NCBI RefSeq assembly: GCF_037975245.1
Contig: NC_092566.1
Coordinates: 7,358,001-7,422,000 of the forward strand
Length of the DNA stretch: 64,000 nt
Source of the DNA: Apostichopus japonicus
Taxonomy: Eukaryota; Echinodermata; Holothuroidea; Aspidochirotida; Stichopodidae
Direction: 5' to 3'
Part shown: positions 12,801 to 24,606 of the stretch, in pieces
Numbering within the stretch: the first letter of the stretch is position 1
Layout: each line of letters begins with the position of its first letter
Made by a program: the position numbers and the translations under genes
Notes under the pieces: generated by a model
What the model saw: the letters and a program-made list of their open reading frames with translations, nothing else
Databases searched by the model: none
What the model was told of the DNA's origin: nothing

Positions 12801-14675
12801 CATGACAGCATAGCTGCCCCCTTTGTCTTGCTTTGTATCATCATCTTGTTCCTTTGACAATTCTTCCACAAGAATAACCTTCTCTTGAGTCTCAATTGTT
12901 TCTCTTTCTTCAACAGGAGTGCTAGCTTTGTCTTCTGTAATTGACTGATCTGTTACTGGTGCTGTTTCTTCCATATTTAGTTCATCTTGGGGTTTTGTTT
13001 CCCTTTCTTCAGGAGTTTCTGCTCGCTCTTCCACTACCGGCTCTGGTTGTTTTGATACTTCTTCAACAGTACTTGCCCCTTCTTTATATTCAGTTTGTTC
13101 CACCTTCTCAGCCAACTCTTTTGGGAAGTTGTTGGGATCAACTTCATCTTTCATGGTATTAGGTTCTTGTGCCATCCCTCTTTCTTCTGTCAATTCTGCA
13201 TGAACATGTACTGTGGTAATTTGTTCAGACACAACACTTTCTTGAGTGGTTTCAACATTTTTTAACTCATTTGTGTCAATTACATCATCCAAATCCTTGT
13301 TTTCAGCAGATTCATCGTGGTTGGTCTTCTCTTCAGATGATGCCTTTTGAGCAACATCCTCGTCTTCCAACATATCAGTAGGTGCTTCTCCTTGACTTGT
13401 CACTGTTTTCTCTTCAACCACAATTTTGTCTGTGACAGTTACAGTTTCTACAGTTTGTACCTCAGATGATTCCAATGTTTCCTCTTTTGATTCTTCATCA
13501 TCTTTATCAACAGGTTCAGAAAGAGGTTCCCGCTCATCAAAAGACTGAGATGATTCAATTACAATCCTCTCAGAGCTTTGTATTTCAAATTGTTTATAGT
13601 CTTGTGAAGCCTCCTCAACATTTCTGACTTCATCGGGTTCCTCATGACTAACTGGTGCTTCTTTAGATTCAGATACAATGTCAGGTATCACATTCTTTTC
13701 TTCCAGCTGTTCCTCATGTGTAGGGGTCTCCTCCATAAATTTCGGTGTATCATCTACTGGTTCTACCAGCTCTTCCTCTTTAGATGTTTCTGCATCTACC
13801 TTTTGTAATTCATCTTCAACTACCTCCTCAACTTGCTCCTCAACCAGGGGTCCATCTGGAAGCAATTCCTTTTTCATTTGAGGTGCAATGTCTGTTTCTA
13901 TCTGGGGATCTTCTTGATCGAGGACAACTTCTGATATTTTCTCAACTTTTGATGTAACAAGAATTGTTGTTTCCACTTCGGTTACCTTGATATCTTCTAC
14001 ATCGTCATCAACTTTCTCTTCTGCTAACTCTTTGGATTCTTCCTCAAGAGTTAGTTTATCTTCAATTGTTTCCTGTTCTTCAACGACAGCATCCTTCTTG
14101 ATTTCTTCTTCAGCTTCTGGTTCCTCGTGAACGTCTGCAGTTTCATCAACAGTTATTTCCTTTACTACTTCTTCTCTGGATTCTGGTGTCTCTTCTACTT
14201 CTGTTTTGTCTTCTGCAGGCTCACTTCCCACTTCTGGTGCTACAACTTCTTCTTGTTCAGCTTCTGGTAAATCGTCAACTTTAGTTTCCTTCTCAACTTC
14301 TGACATCTGTTCAGCTTGCCTGTCCTCTTCTAGATCTGCTTCTACTCTATCTTCCAAATCCTCTTTATCTCTAATATCCTCATGCACTTCATATGCAGTA
14401 GCTTCAGGCTCATCAGTCACTTTATCAACTGCAGCTGGTTCTTCTTCAACCTCTGGTTCCTTTTCAACTTCCGGTTCATGTTCAACAATCACATCCTCAT
14501 GTGGTGTTACAGCATCATCTACAACATTGTCCTGCTCATGATCAGTAGTAATTATTACTTGATCTTCATCATCTACTGGAAGTGATGCCCTACCAGTTTC
14601 AACATAGACATGTTCTTCAAAATGAACTACCTTTTGCTTTGTCTTGATAGTGGTAATCTCCTGCTGTATAGGCTG
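6888..14675 (-). CDS. ANK: Giant exon 29 of ankyrin tail (about 7.8 kb, 2,596 codons)
   Basis: One open frame of about 7,788 bp. The start is set by one of three in-frame AGs near 14,663-14,675. The likely 3' end is a GAG/GTATTC donor at 6,888, phase 0 both ends. If that donor is not used the frame runs on for 12 residues (VFTAVSHHCEA then TGA at 6,852-6,854). The product is extremely rich in Glu, Asp, Val, Thr and Pro, with many EEPE/PEEE phrases, so it should be long and disordered. Thr/Val modules recur throughout (such as VRTVVTTKQVISSGG and TEVRVHTEITTSGG). Seven exact-length 83-residue repeats lie near the C-terminal end (7,146-8,888). Giant exons of similar size mark the axonal isoforms of vertebrate ANK2/ANK3, fly Ank2 and worm unc-44. 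Here it lies after the death domain, as in fly and worm. No Ser/Thr-rich mucin-like block or known fold is recognised. Confidence 0.92.
7146..8888 (-). repeat. Seven tandem 249-bp coding repeats in the giant exon
   Basis: Exactly 7 x 249 bp = 1,743 bp. Copies in protein order are 8,640-8,888, 8,391-8,639, 8,142-8,390, 7,893-8,141, 7,644-7,892, 7,395-7,643 and 7,146-7,394. Each encodes 83 residues starting SAVEFQGSPEDEDKEATD and ending DGDELVDSIVKPK, with a central Thr module (SMTTITTTRTVY). Copies differ at a handful of bases only. Amino-acid differences fall at a few sites: the residues before DSS (RR, RI, GR, RI, RI, ER, GR), Gly or Arg before SSAVTSE, and Gly or Val in SExQVLD. No copy has a frameshift or stop. 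The array must have expanded or been homogenised recently. Confidence 0.97.
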
Positions 14676-15189
14676 CTTTGTATAAAAGAGTTAAATTTAT
14701 CATATATTTCTTTGTGGTTTCCAATGTTATACCATCTAAAACTCCTGAACATCTTCTCAAACTCTCTTTTTCCCTTTTCATATTGCTGAATTATGTATTT
14801 TCTCCGCTAACTTTTTGTCATGTATGTGTTAACGGCTGTACTGCAACATTTACTTATGGTCTGTGGTTTGGAAATCACAAAGATATTCAGTTATCAGCCA
14901 AAGGTAAAGTTTAAGTGTCTGGGTCTTTATATACGGGTAAGTTATCCTTGCCACCATTAAAGAACTTTGTTAATAATAATCTAACCTTTTGGATTCTCCA
15001 TTTGGACATTCTTGTCCTCACTAATTAAGATTTTGGTAAAGGGGTTCAAATACTCACCACTGTCTAAGAATTAGCTTGTTGAAAACATCTAAAGATTAAA
15101 AACATTATTTGATCTGCTAAACTGATTTACTATTTCTAAACCTTTAATTCTCTAAACCATTAGTTGAAATGTAAAACAATAAACTAACC

Positions 15190-15237
15190 TTCTTGTCATC
15201 TGAGGGTTCTCCGGTGTCTTCTACATCTTGGGGTTCC
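15190..15237 (-). CDS. ANK: Tail cassette exon 28 (48 bp)
   Basis: 48 bp, phase 0 both ends, acceptor ATACTACAG, donor GTTAGT. It encodes EPQDVEDTGEPSDDKK. It is the last small cassette before the giant exon. Confidence 0.7.
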
Positions 15238-16166
15238 TGTAGTATTATTAAATAACATGCATTGGTTCTACTGGGCTAACTAACGAAAGCATATCCATGT
15301 GCCTTCTAACATCAAATCCTACTAACACTTCAAAATCACTCTAAAAAAAGTGCAGTGAGGATGAGAAAATGAGTGCCGGGGTCATGCGGAATGTCTTAAC
15401 TTAAACAGTCACAGCCAGCACACATAATGACTAAAACCATGAAAACAACATAGGACAATACTGAACAATGAAATATGATTATAACGAACATAAAACAACA
15501 ATGATATGTAAAACAACCACTGGTTTCTTCACACCACAGAACAGTTTTTAATCAGATGTTATTTAAAGGCATTTTTTTAAACAAAAATAAGAAACTATTC
15601 AAAGAATATAGGATATAAAGCATGATTTTTCAATCTTTCCAAAAGAAAATAAAGCTGAGGATATTTACAACTATAAACTGAGTTGACATTTTGAAAGTAA
15701 AAGTGGCAAAGATTTATACAAGGAAGCTTAAGAAAGAGATACTGTTTGATGACATTTGGGATTGAAAAAAGCTTATAATATCATGAAATACAGCGGAAGG
15801 AACAAAAAGATGATGTTATTAATAGCTAATCAAACAGATGCATAATAGTACATTTTCCACATTATCCAATTGACATTTAGACAATTAAAAAACTACCTTC
15901 CTCATGTCACTACATCTTTAAGACTTTCAAGGACACCAGGTTAAGTCTCAAAACTTCATAGTTCCACAAAAATACATTTTCACCAAAGAGATTTTCCACA
16001 AAAGGGGTTTGATGTATTCGTTTAGCCAAAATGGAAACATGTTGAGTCACAGATGTTGTCCATGTTTCCTGACTTATCACACATTTATTGCTAGCATACT
16101 TGCAGAAAACCAATTTCTTGTTAGAATGAAAACAAATGTAAAGTGATAAAGAGTTTGCAAACAAAC

Positions 16167-16193
16167 CTCTTGTTTGTCTCCAGGAGTGGAATC
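16167..16193 (-). CDS. ANK: Tail cassette exon 27 (27 bp)
   Basis: 27 bp, phase 0 both ends, acceptor CCACTACAG, donor GTTTGT. It encodes DSTPGDKQE. It is similar in make-up to exon 28 (EPQDVEDTGEPSDDKK). Confidence 0.6.
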
Positions 16194-18144
16194 CTGTAGT
16201 GGAAGAGAGAAATACTAGAGAAATCAAAACTCTGAGTATAAGTAATAAATATGGAAAACTGCTTTCACATATTTATTGTACCTTATACCTACCTTTGGGT
16301 ATGCATATGAATTGGAAATGTGACACATAGGTAGAGCAAAACCAAGATACTGCTAGTGATGCCATGTCCTCTTAAAGCAGTATTTTACAAGTGGTAGTTA
16401 TTTATCACCACATCCTGTACTATTCCCAAATAACTTAATACTTCTCTAAGAGAACTAGGCAATTAAAAACTTGGTTTCCTGGTTTTGTTTACTTTGCCAC
16501 TTATGTAACGTTTGTATGAAGCAATAAAAGATTTGTCCCACAAATTTCATATGATGCCATTAATGTTTTGTCTTGTTTTTCTTTTGTCTTTTTTTTGTTT
16601 GTTTTTTGAACATCCATGATTACATTTTCAGGTATCTTATCATTTGTTTAATGGCTCCAACAGCAAAGTCAATGCAAACGTAACATTACAGTGTGTACAT
16701 CAATATAAACAGGTCTCTTACAGCAAAGAAGTAACTTGTAAACATCTTCATTTTACAAATATCAACAATGGTAAGACATATTATTTCCTGTTTACACTAG
16801 GACAAAAGTGGCAGCTAACTGACATGGATTTTGAATGAGCTGATTGCCGTTCAGTACCACATTCCACTTCTCAGTTTTATTTTGGTGCCCACCCCCTACC
16901 TTCCCTCTACAAAACAAATGCACAAGTAGACATCAGCTGTAGCCAGAAGGAAAATGGTATTAACCATTCCAGCCCTAACTAATATGGAAAGTAAGCTAAG
17001 TGACTGCAACTTTTGCGACAGGAATGAGACTAAATTATGGAACATGGTGGTTTGAATTTCATATTCTAACAAAAAGAACAGGAGTTATTAGTGGAAGTTC
17101 TTCATCACTAGAATATCTTCCACAGACGTCAAAACTCCATTGAACCTGCACAATGTAGCCATCATGTTTTTGAACCTAACTTTCTCTTTTCGTATCCCTG
17201 ATGTGCTCTGTATTGCAAAAGCGAATCATATTCTCAGACAAATCATTTCTAATATTTCTAATTTTTAATATAAGTATTGACATTTTCATATTGGATTGTA
17301 TAAATGCAAGTCACATCATCGTTTGGTAATTTGAAAAGGGAATTGTATCTTGATTACTTTAAGATGAGAATGATAGGGATTTAGTTCAGAGTCTGTTATA
17401 TGTAATGTAGAAGACAAGCAGAAAGATCTTGGCAAACACATATTCAGCAAAAGATGCATGCAAGCAAGAATGAACATAAGAGTTGCTTTATATTAAACTC
17501 AATTGTACCAAAAATGGACAACAGTAAGGCATATCTACTAGATCATCTACTACATTAAAAGGAAGATATTTGCAAGGAAGAAAACAAAGAGTGCAGACAA
17601 CAGAAGCAGAAATGGGGAACATCAAAGAAAAATCTTTCAAGTGGGACACAAGATATACTTCGAGTACTTGTACAACTCTTGTGTGCTTTGTACACCCGAT
17701 GTACCTGTCAGCCACATATCTCCATTCCATTCAAAATTCCATTCTGAATGTTAGAGAAAGTGACATACTAAAGCAAACAACCCAACAATCAGAGGATGAT
17801 GATGATTCTTCCTGGTCTGAGCAGTTACACAATTCAAGAAAGCAAAATATTGATGCCCCAAAAGGTTTCAATTTTGAGTGACATGTAGCAGCAAAAAGTT
17901 TCTAAAAGTTTGAAAGCCAGAAATGATTAAACCTTTGGTTTTTGTTAAAAGATCAACTGGAAGAACGAAAATGGACTAACATCAAAGTGAAAACTCTGGG
18001 GAACTGCATGAACAAGAACTGTTACCAACAGTATAACTACAAAAGAGTGCAAGGCAAATTAAAATGCAGGAAGTGAAACAACTGGGCATAACAAAAGTCG
18101 ACAGTTTTCAAGACAAAACATGCCAGTCAGTGAACTATTCCTAC

Positions 18145-19002
18145 CTCAGCTAGAGTGGTCACAGCAACCCCAACAAACTCTCGGTCTGGCTCAAGAGCCG
18201 ACTCGGACACAGTCACTTCACTCTTTTTGAAAGTTGTAATTGGATCTTCTCCGTCTGGGCTAGTGGTTTCTATCTTAGTTTGCACAGTAATTGTTTGCAC
18301 AGTGGCTTCCCTTGCTACATCGGGGATACTACGACCTGTAATTGTCGGTTCCTGTTCCTCTTCTGGTGACATCCCAAACCCTATTGCCTGTGCACCTGTG
18401 GGGGTACTCCCTTCCTGGTATTCAGGACTAGGAAGGTCCCCTGGGGAGTCTAAGGGGTCAGGACCTATTTGCATATCTGGATTGATACCCTGAACAGTTG
18501 ATTCAGTTGTCAAGGTGATATCGGACTCAACAACAGGTGAGGGAATGTCATCATCCTCGACTGATTCAGGTTCCATGGACAAATCTGGGTTTATTCCCTC
18601 AGTTTTTCGTTCTTCGCTTGCCGCTATGACTTGCTCCTCTGTTGGAGGGAGGTATTCATTTTCCTCCTCAGAGTCAAATCTTTCAGGGGTAGGGGCCTCA
18701 TCTATTTGAATTTCTGGGGCCATGTAATTTACGTTACTGACATTATTCATAAATTCCGTCCTGTGAACGGGACTACCATCGGATACCAATGTCTCTCTGA
18801 TTTGTACTTCAGAGGTAGTTGTAGTTTGAGGTCTGTCTACAAAAATGGCAGTGTCCACTGAGCTTTCTGATTCAGAGTCTCTCTCTTTGGGCCTACCACT
18901 CCCGTCGGAGCTTTCTACGCGCTTTGAAGTGACGACTGTGCGAGTCTGCTCGACAGAGACGACACGAGAGGTGACAGATTGGTTAATGTCCTCAGGTAAA
19001 GC
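18145..19002 (-). CDS. ANK: Tail exon 26 (858 bp), Pro/Glu-rich with internal repeats
   Basis: 858 bp (286 codons), phase 0 both ends. The acceptor TTTCTCAG precedes ALPEDINQS, and the donor is GTAGGA after TTLAE. Reading through the donor adds only VGIVH before a stop, so the ORF's stop is not the exon's end. It encodes a Thr/Val module (VEQTRTVVTSKRV), a second one (TVQTITVQTKIETT), and three related Pro-rich phrases (PEIQIDEAPTPE, GINPDLSMEPE, GINPDMQIGPD), each followed by acidic residues and a PSP or PP. Very acidic and probably disordered. No known domain. The giant exon has similar phrases (PEIRVDPTSEY), so the two exons share ancestry. Confidence 0.88.
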
Positions 19003-21976
19003 CTGAGAAAGCAAGATAGTACATTCATTAAACAATCCTGAATGCAGAATTGACAACACCTGACAGAGCATATTGGACGGAACAGCACATCAACATTCAC
19101 CACAACATCTTAATGAAAGAATGCAAGTCCCCTGCCTAGAGGCATGCCTCTCTCACGTTGTTTCCAATTTCAGATGCGGTGGCCATCTAGTTCACCTCAT
19201 AACCGCAAAAATGTCATCATGTTATTATGATTATCTGAAGCATCTAACTGACAGACCCAATTTAACTTAATTGAAGCTTATCTTGAACAGTAGGTTAATG
19301 CTAATTGTGGCTTAAAGACTGAATTAAAAACATAATTTGAGTTACCCCGTGACCGAGAGCCAACGAGTGATGGTGACTAACGTACTTCCGGCGACATTTT
19401 CTAACAAATCAAGTAATTCCATGGGTATTCACATTTGGTGAACATTTTAGACCTATAAAGAAATCTTTGCAATGTTTGTGATTTTTTCTTCCTGATGTCC
19501 CTGACAAATTTATATCTTGAACCGTCTAAATACATTGTTGAAACTGATTATTGAAGTCACATCCTTTGGATTAACAACATTAAAAAAAAAAATCATGGCT
19601 AAACCTGATCTGTAATGTACAGCAATGTCATCACTATGATACCACATCTTGCTGGTTTTCTCTTTTCTAAGAAACTTCAAAGATAATTATTTTTCACTGT
19701 TGCTTCACTATGTTTGACTACGAAAATTCAGTACAGGTGAAAATGTGGTTTCTGAACATTTTAAATGTTAATCATTGATTTGAATATCCTGATTGTATAA
19801 AACTCGTTATTTGCTGACATAAATATTTTTCCCTCCCATTTTGGAGGTACCATCACCCCCCAAAAAAATCCTCTTAATCCTCTCAAATTAAATCTCCTTC
19901 ATAAAAACACTTCTTGTAAGTCACTTTTGTATGATTTTGCATTTAAATCTTCTAAAAACCTATTTTTTAAATGGCATTCTTGTATATGGTAGTTCCAATA
20001 ATTTTCCATTTGAAACAAATCTATTTGAATGATTTTCTGGTTTCTCAAAAAGGAATGGCTCTCACCTACACATATAGGGCAAAAATAACACCTATTTGCA
20101 ATGCTATGGAAACCATTTTTAATAGTAAATTTCCAACCAGTTAGTAAACAGCAATCATTTCAAATATATATATATAGACAGACAGATAGAATGAGAGAGA
20201 GCAGAAACATGCCCATGTAAAATACCTTTATGCAAATCATACAAGACACTTTGACACAGAGTATATTATTAGATTTCGCTTCTTTGAAGCAAGCAAGCCA
20301 AGTCTAACTTAAAGCAGGAGTCACATGAAGCTTATTTTCCTTTCAGCAATTATTATTAATCTCAAACATAGGAAACAGCAAACAGGGTAGCTCACTGCAA
20401 TCCTCTTTACATTTTCTCTTTACCACTTTGTATTAGTCCTGTTCAGAAAAAGTCTCAGGAGATGCTAACATCTTAGAAGTGATAAGTGATGCTGAAAGTT
20501 ACATACAGCAATTCAATTTGGTAGATAAATATCAAGAGATGGATAGCGAGAAACAGAGACAGAGAGGAGGGGATCAAAACTGACAGTTTTGATAAACAAA
20601 AGCTTTAGTAGTTCGAAAATTGCCAACAAGCATCAAAGGTTCTGGATCTAGCAATAACAGCAGGTGACAAAATGGCATATCCATTCCTCGTTGCAACTAT
20701 TAAGTCTTCTCTCAACAATTGGGTTACTATTACTGGCCAAGCGGATTATGATATCAAATCAGTGGCAAATCAGGCTCTATCCCCCACAACTAAAATTGTT
20801 TATCATGAATTATGGTCGCTACAGAAACTCAGAAAAAAATAATCTAAGTTTTGTTAACCATGGACTTTGAAAAGAAGAGTCATATGTTAGAACAACTAAA
20901 ATATAAAAATTGCTGACAATTTCCTTGTGCCTCATCGAATGTTTTTCTCTCTCTCTCTTTGGGCACATCATTTTATCTTAAGAGATTGAAAATACACAAG
21001 AATCCTGACTATAATGTGGCTCCTACCCACAAAAGTGCAATTTGCAATGGTAGATGAAAAATGATATCACTGCATATTATTATCCGAAATGTATTTTACA
21101 AACTTTGACTATACCAAAGGCTGCAGGAAGTTCAATAACCGTTGGCCATAGATGAATTGTTGTTTATTAAGCGATGATGAAACGCAAGCATTGAACAATA
21201 CTGACAGATGTGGTTTCAACGACCACCAACCACTGCTGCTGTCAGATCAATTATATGTCAGGGTATTAAGAGACGGGTACGCTAGGGGTACCAAGATCAT
21301 CTAGTTAGGCACAAAACTTGGACTGTGACCTGATCTATATCAGGGATGAGCCTGGGGTAAAAAAATATCACGGAACTTTGCAAAAATTGCGGTATAGGCT
21401 CCAGTTTGCATATGCTACAGTGTGTTAGGATAATAGTTTTTGTCCCCAAGGTAGAAAAGAAATCACGGATGTTCTGCGAATTCGCAGAAAAAGCTCATGC
21501 CTGCTATATACATCTATAGTGAACAATAGCAAGTCAAGAGCAGAGTATATATTACATATTTATTAGCTGCAGAAGGGATGCGTAGGGAGGGGGGCAACCG
21601 AAGGTCATTAATAGAACATAACTTTAGCATCTACAAATATCAGCAGTTTTGTTAACCTTGGTAATTAGAAATGAGATCAATATTGCTATATTTCTTCAAA
21701 TTTTGGGTAATACTATAGACAAAAAAAAACTGTGCTTCAAACTTTTAAAGATCAATTAATTTATCTGCTTGCAGTTCTACCTTGGTTAAATTCCCATCCT
21801 TTTTTTTCAAGAAAGATGGCATAGTTGTTGATGGACTACTCTTGCATCGTTTATAGTTTTGCTACCAGACAAATCTCTCTACAGGTGATATCACCGATGC
21901 TACGATCGGTCACTGACCTCATCAGTACTTGTTTAAAAAAAGAGTGGGGTACATGAAATGAATTTGGAGTTTTTAC
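19003..21976 (-). other. Intron between exons 25 and 26
   Basis: About 3 kb. It contains an AT microsatellite near 20,168, a CT run near 20,946-20,960 and a possible old dispersed repeat with an 18-bp palindrome (21,340-21,510). No exon supported. Confidence 0.65.
21472..21489. repeat. Perfect 18-bp palindrome
   Basis: TTCTGCGAATTCGCAGAA is fully self-complementary. It lies in the intron before exon 25, in a stretch (21,340-21,510) that looks like an old dispersed repeat: GATGAGCCTGG near its left end and GCTCATGCCTGC near its right end are related in inverted orientation. Confidence 0.85.
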
Positions 21977-22015
21977 CTCTCTCTTCTCTCCTGGAATTTC
22001 ATATTCTTTCTGCTC
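21977..22015 (-). CDS. ANK: Tail cassette exon 25 (39 bp)
   Basis: 39 bp, phase 0 both ends, acceptor GTCCACAG, donor GTAAAA. It encodes EQKEYEIPGEKRE. Skippable in frame. Confidence 0.68.
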
Positions 22016-22585
22016 CTGTGGACAGAAATATCAACCAATACAAACTGTAAAAAAAGGAAACTTTGCAGATACCATCAGGGAGACATTTGGATTTGGTGCA
22101 ATATTAAGGAGAGAAATGCACAGAGAGTGGCAGATTCTGTACTTTATATTTTGCTGTGTATGGTTGCAACTTCTCTTGTGGGTGATATCTATTGTCCGGA
22201 CATTGCAAAACCCCAATCTTTTTTCTTTGTCTTTACAGAAGGAAAGTATTGGTAGAATATTTGTTTCTCAGCTGCTAAATACTTTAATGCTTAAATATTT
22301 ATCTAATTCAAGTAAAGGAGATAGACAGAGCAACACCATTCTGCAATATTGTGAAGAATCTGATTGCAAATAAGAATTGTTAACATATTGTATTTGCCAA
22401 AGATGATATATGGAAAGCCAAATTTTTCATGAAATTCCTTCTCTGCTGTTTTCTTGGTTGTATTGATTGAAACTGGGGCGTAATCTCTGGTTTAAAGGGT
22501 ATGCAAGGTTCTGTGGCTTCTGACTGAGCCCCTCAATCCCCCCCATAAAATTCAAAAAGGCATAATGGAAAACAAAAAATCCTAC

Positions 22586-22618
22586 CTTTACATGCTTCTC
22601 AATTTGTTCATCAATGTC
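22586..22618 (-). CDS. ANK: Tail cassette exon 24 (33 bp)
   Basis: 33 bp, phase 0 both ends, acceptor ATTTTCAG, donor GTAGGA. It encodes DIDEQIEKHVK. Skippable in frame. Confidence 0.68.
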
Positions 22619-24017
22619 CTGAAAATGGAGGAAAAAAAAAATACTTCAAGAGAAGACAATTCCTGCCAGTTACCTGTCAAAGTATATATTAACCCAATTT
22701 AGAATTTGTTTCTAATGTAGGTATTTTCACAAAATTCAGCTTCAGTAAGTTTTGAGCTCTCTAATGAACTGACTTTGTCTATCCATGAAACAATATCCCA
22801 GCATTTTTCATTCCTTTTCTATTCGTATCTCATTCAGTTCACAATAGGAATAAAAAGATGCCCTTTGCTGTTTTTAGAACTGCCATCATATAAACTCAAT
22901 GATTTTTGCCAGTTAAAGATTGAACAGAAATAACTTGAAAAATACCTAAAAAAAAAAACAATTACTTCTACGCAAACTATCTTGTAAATCTCTTATCAAC
23001 ATCTCACAAGAATCTTTTCCTCCGAAGAACGGAGAAAGAATAACTGTTTCACCGATCGGCCATTTTTATACACAACTTGATGTCAGGTTTCACATATAAA
23101 CTAAAAGTGTGTATTGAGGCATTCTCATTCTGCAATTGGTTTCTTTCTCCAAAGCCAGATGAGAGGTTTTTTTAAAGCATGAAGAGGAAAAGCACATGAA
23201 AAATATCTTTTTTAATTTAAGGTGAAAGAGAGGGCTGGTTTGGGTTCTCATTTGACTTTTTTTTTTCATTTCATGCAAGAGCTCTATCACATTACCATTT
23301 CTAAATGGTCATTTCTTTTATTAGTCTTACAGTATACATGATGAGTGAGGGGCTGGACACACAGAAGGGGGACATGGGGACATTAATGACCACAGAGTGA
23401 TTACAGAGAGGGTTAATTGGATTACACATGAGAGAATAATAAACACAGGTTACAGCAGATGTACAGAGACAGCCTTTGTCGGGAGAAAAGAAAAAGTATA
23501 TTAAACTTGACCGCAAAGCATAATTATAAAGTAATGTTGTATTGCGAATTTATAACTCCCCCCCCCCTCCCAATAAAAAAAAACTGGTTCATTGGGAATG
23601 TCATGAAGAGACTGATCATTCCGACTCCACCATAAAAAAATAATAAAATCAGCAGCTCCAGAGCAGACAGTTGCATATTCAATTGTAAGAAAAAAAATCA
23701 TTTTTAGTCTAGTAAATTCAAATGCAGTAAGAGCCATAAACTCCCCCCCCCCCCCAAAAAAAAATCAACATCAATAAAATATCTACCATATCCTGTTGAA
23801 AGGAAACAAGACTATACTTACAGCAAACATCAACAATTCTCAGCATATTTGTTATTTCCTGTTTTTAGTGCCCCCACTCCCCCCCCCCAAACCACCCACT
23901 TTTCTGAGACCTAATTATTCATGTTTTATCCTCCAATGACAACTTGCTCAGATTCTAAAACAACATGAAAATAATTTTCATTCATTCATTTTTTAATTTT
24001 TTTTATTCAAATTATAC
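22619..24017 (-). other. Intron between exons 23 and 24
   Basis: Holds several C-runs next to A-runs (23,560-23,583; 23,743-23,764; 23,880-23,888). No exon supported. Confidence 0.65.
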
Positions 24018-24056
24018 CTTCGGAATTGATTCCTTCACTGCTGTCTCCTTCAATTC
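24018..24056 (-). CDS. ANK: Tail cassette exon 23 (39 bp)
   Basis: 39 bp, phase 0 both ends, acceptor TTCCTAG, donor GTATAA. It encodes ELKETAVKESIPK. Compare exon 22 (DQAKTEVSEKFVE): both have a Lys-Glu-Thr/Thr-Glu core at the same place. Confidence 0.68.
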
Positions 24057-24567
24057 CTAGGAAACAAGAAAAGATACAAAACATATCAATTGAAAAGTTT
24101 GAAACAAGAAAACCTTTCTTACTCTTTGAACAATTTGACCTTTGACAAGAGAGAATGGTCATCACCTTCTTTCAAAACTACCAAGCTTTCCAAGCTTCCA
24201 GTAGCTCTCAAATGGTTAACGCTCACATCTACGTTTGCCAACATTTCACTGTAATGATTATTTGTTCATCTTTCATAAACGCTGGAATTTCATTCTAAAT
24301 TTAACATCATTTATCTTGTGAAATTAATCAAGCGTAAAGTTTTGGTCATTATATCATACAGCTGACCAAAGACCAAAGTATTACTAAAAATTTTTATAAC
24401 AAAAAATGAAAATCTGAGTGTAAATGGTATAAACATCTACAGAGCTTCCTTCGATGCGGAAGGAGGACTTGCTAAACATTGTTTCCGATAAATAAGGAGA
24501 ATCCAAGAATATTTTACTTAAGTTTTTAGATAAAACAAATAAGGGTGTTTAGAAATGAAGAACTCAC

Positions 24568-24606
24568 CTCCACAAACTTTTCACTTACTTCAGTCTTGGC
24601 TTGATC
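24568..24606 (-). CDS. ANK: Tail cassette exon 22 (39 bp)
   Basis: 39 bp, phase 0 both ends, acceptor ATTTACAG, donor GTGAGT. It encodes DQAKTEVSEKFVE. It has the same length, phase and acidic/Lys make-up as exons 23 and 25, suggesting exon duplication within the series. Confidence 0.7.

Larger units (their letters stand above)
14676..18144 (-). other. Introns around exons 27 and 28
   Basis: AT-rich intron apart from exons 27 and 28. ORFs on either strand here lack splice support or family motifs. Nothing else seen. Confidence 0.65.
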
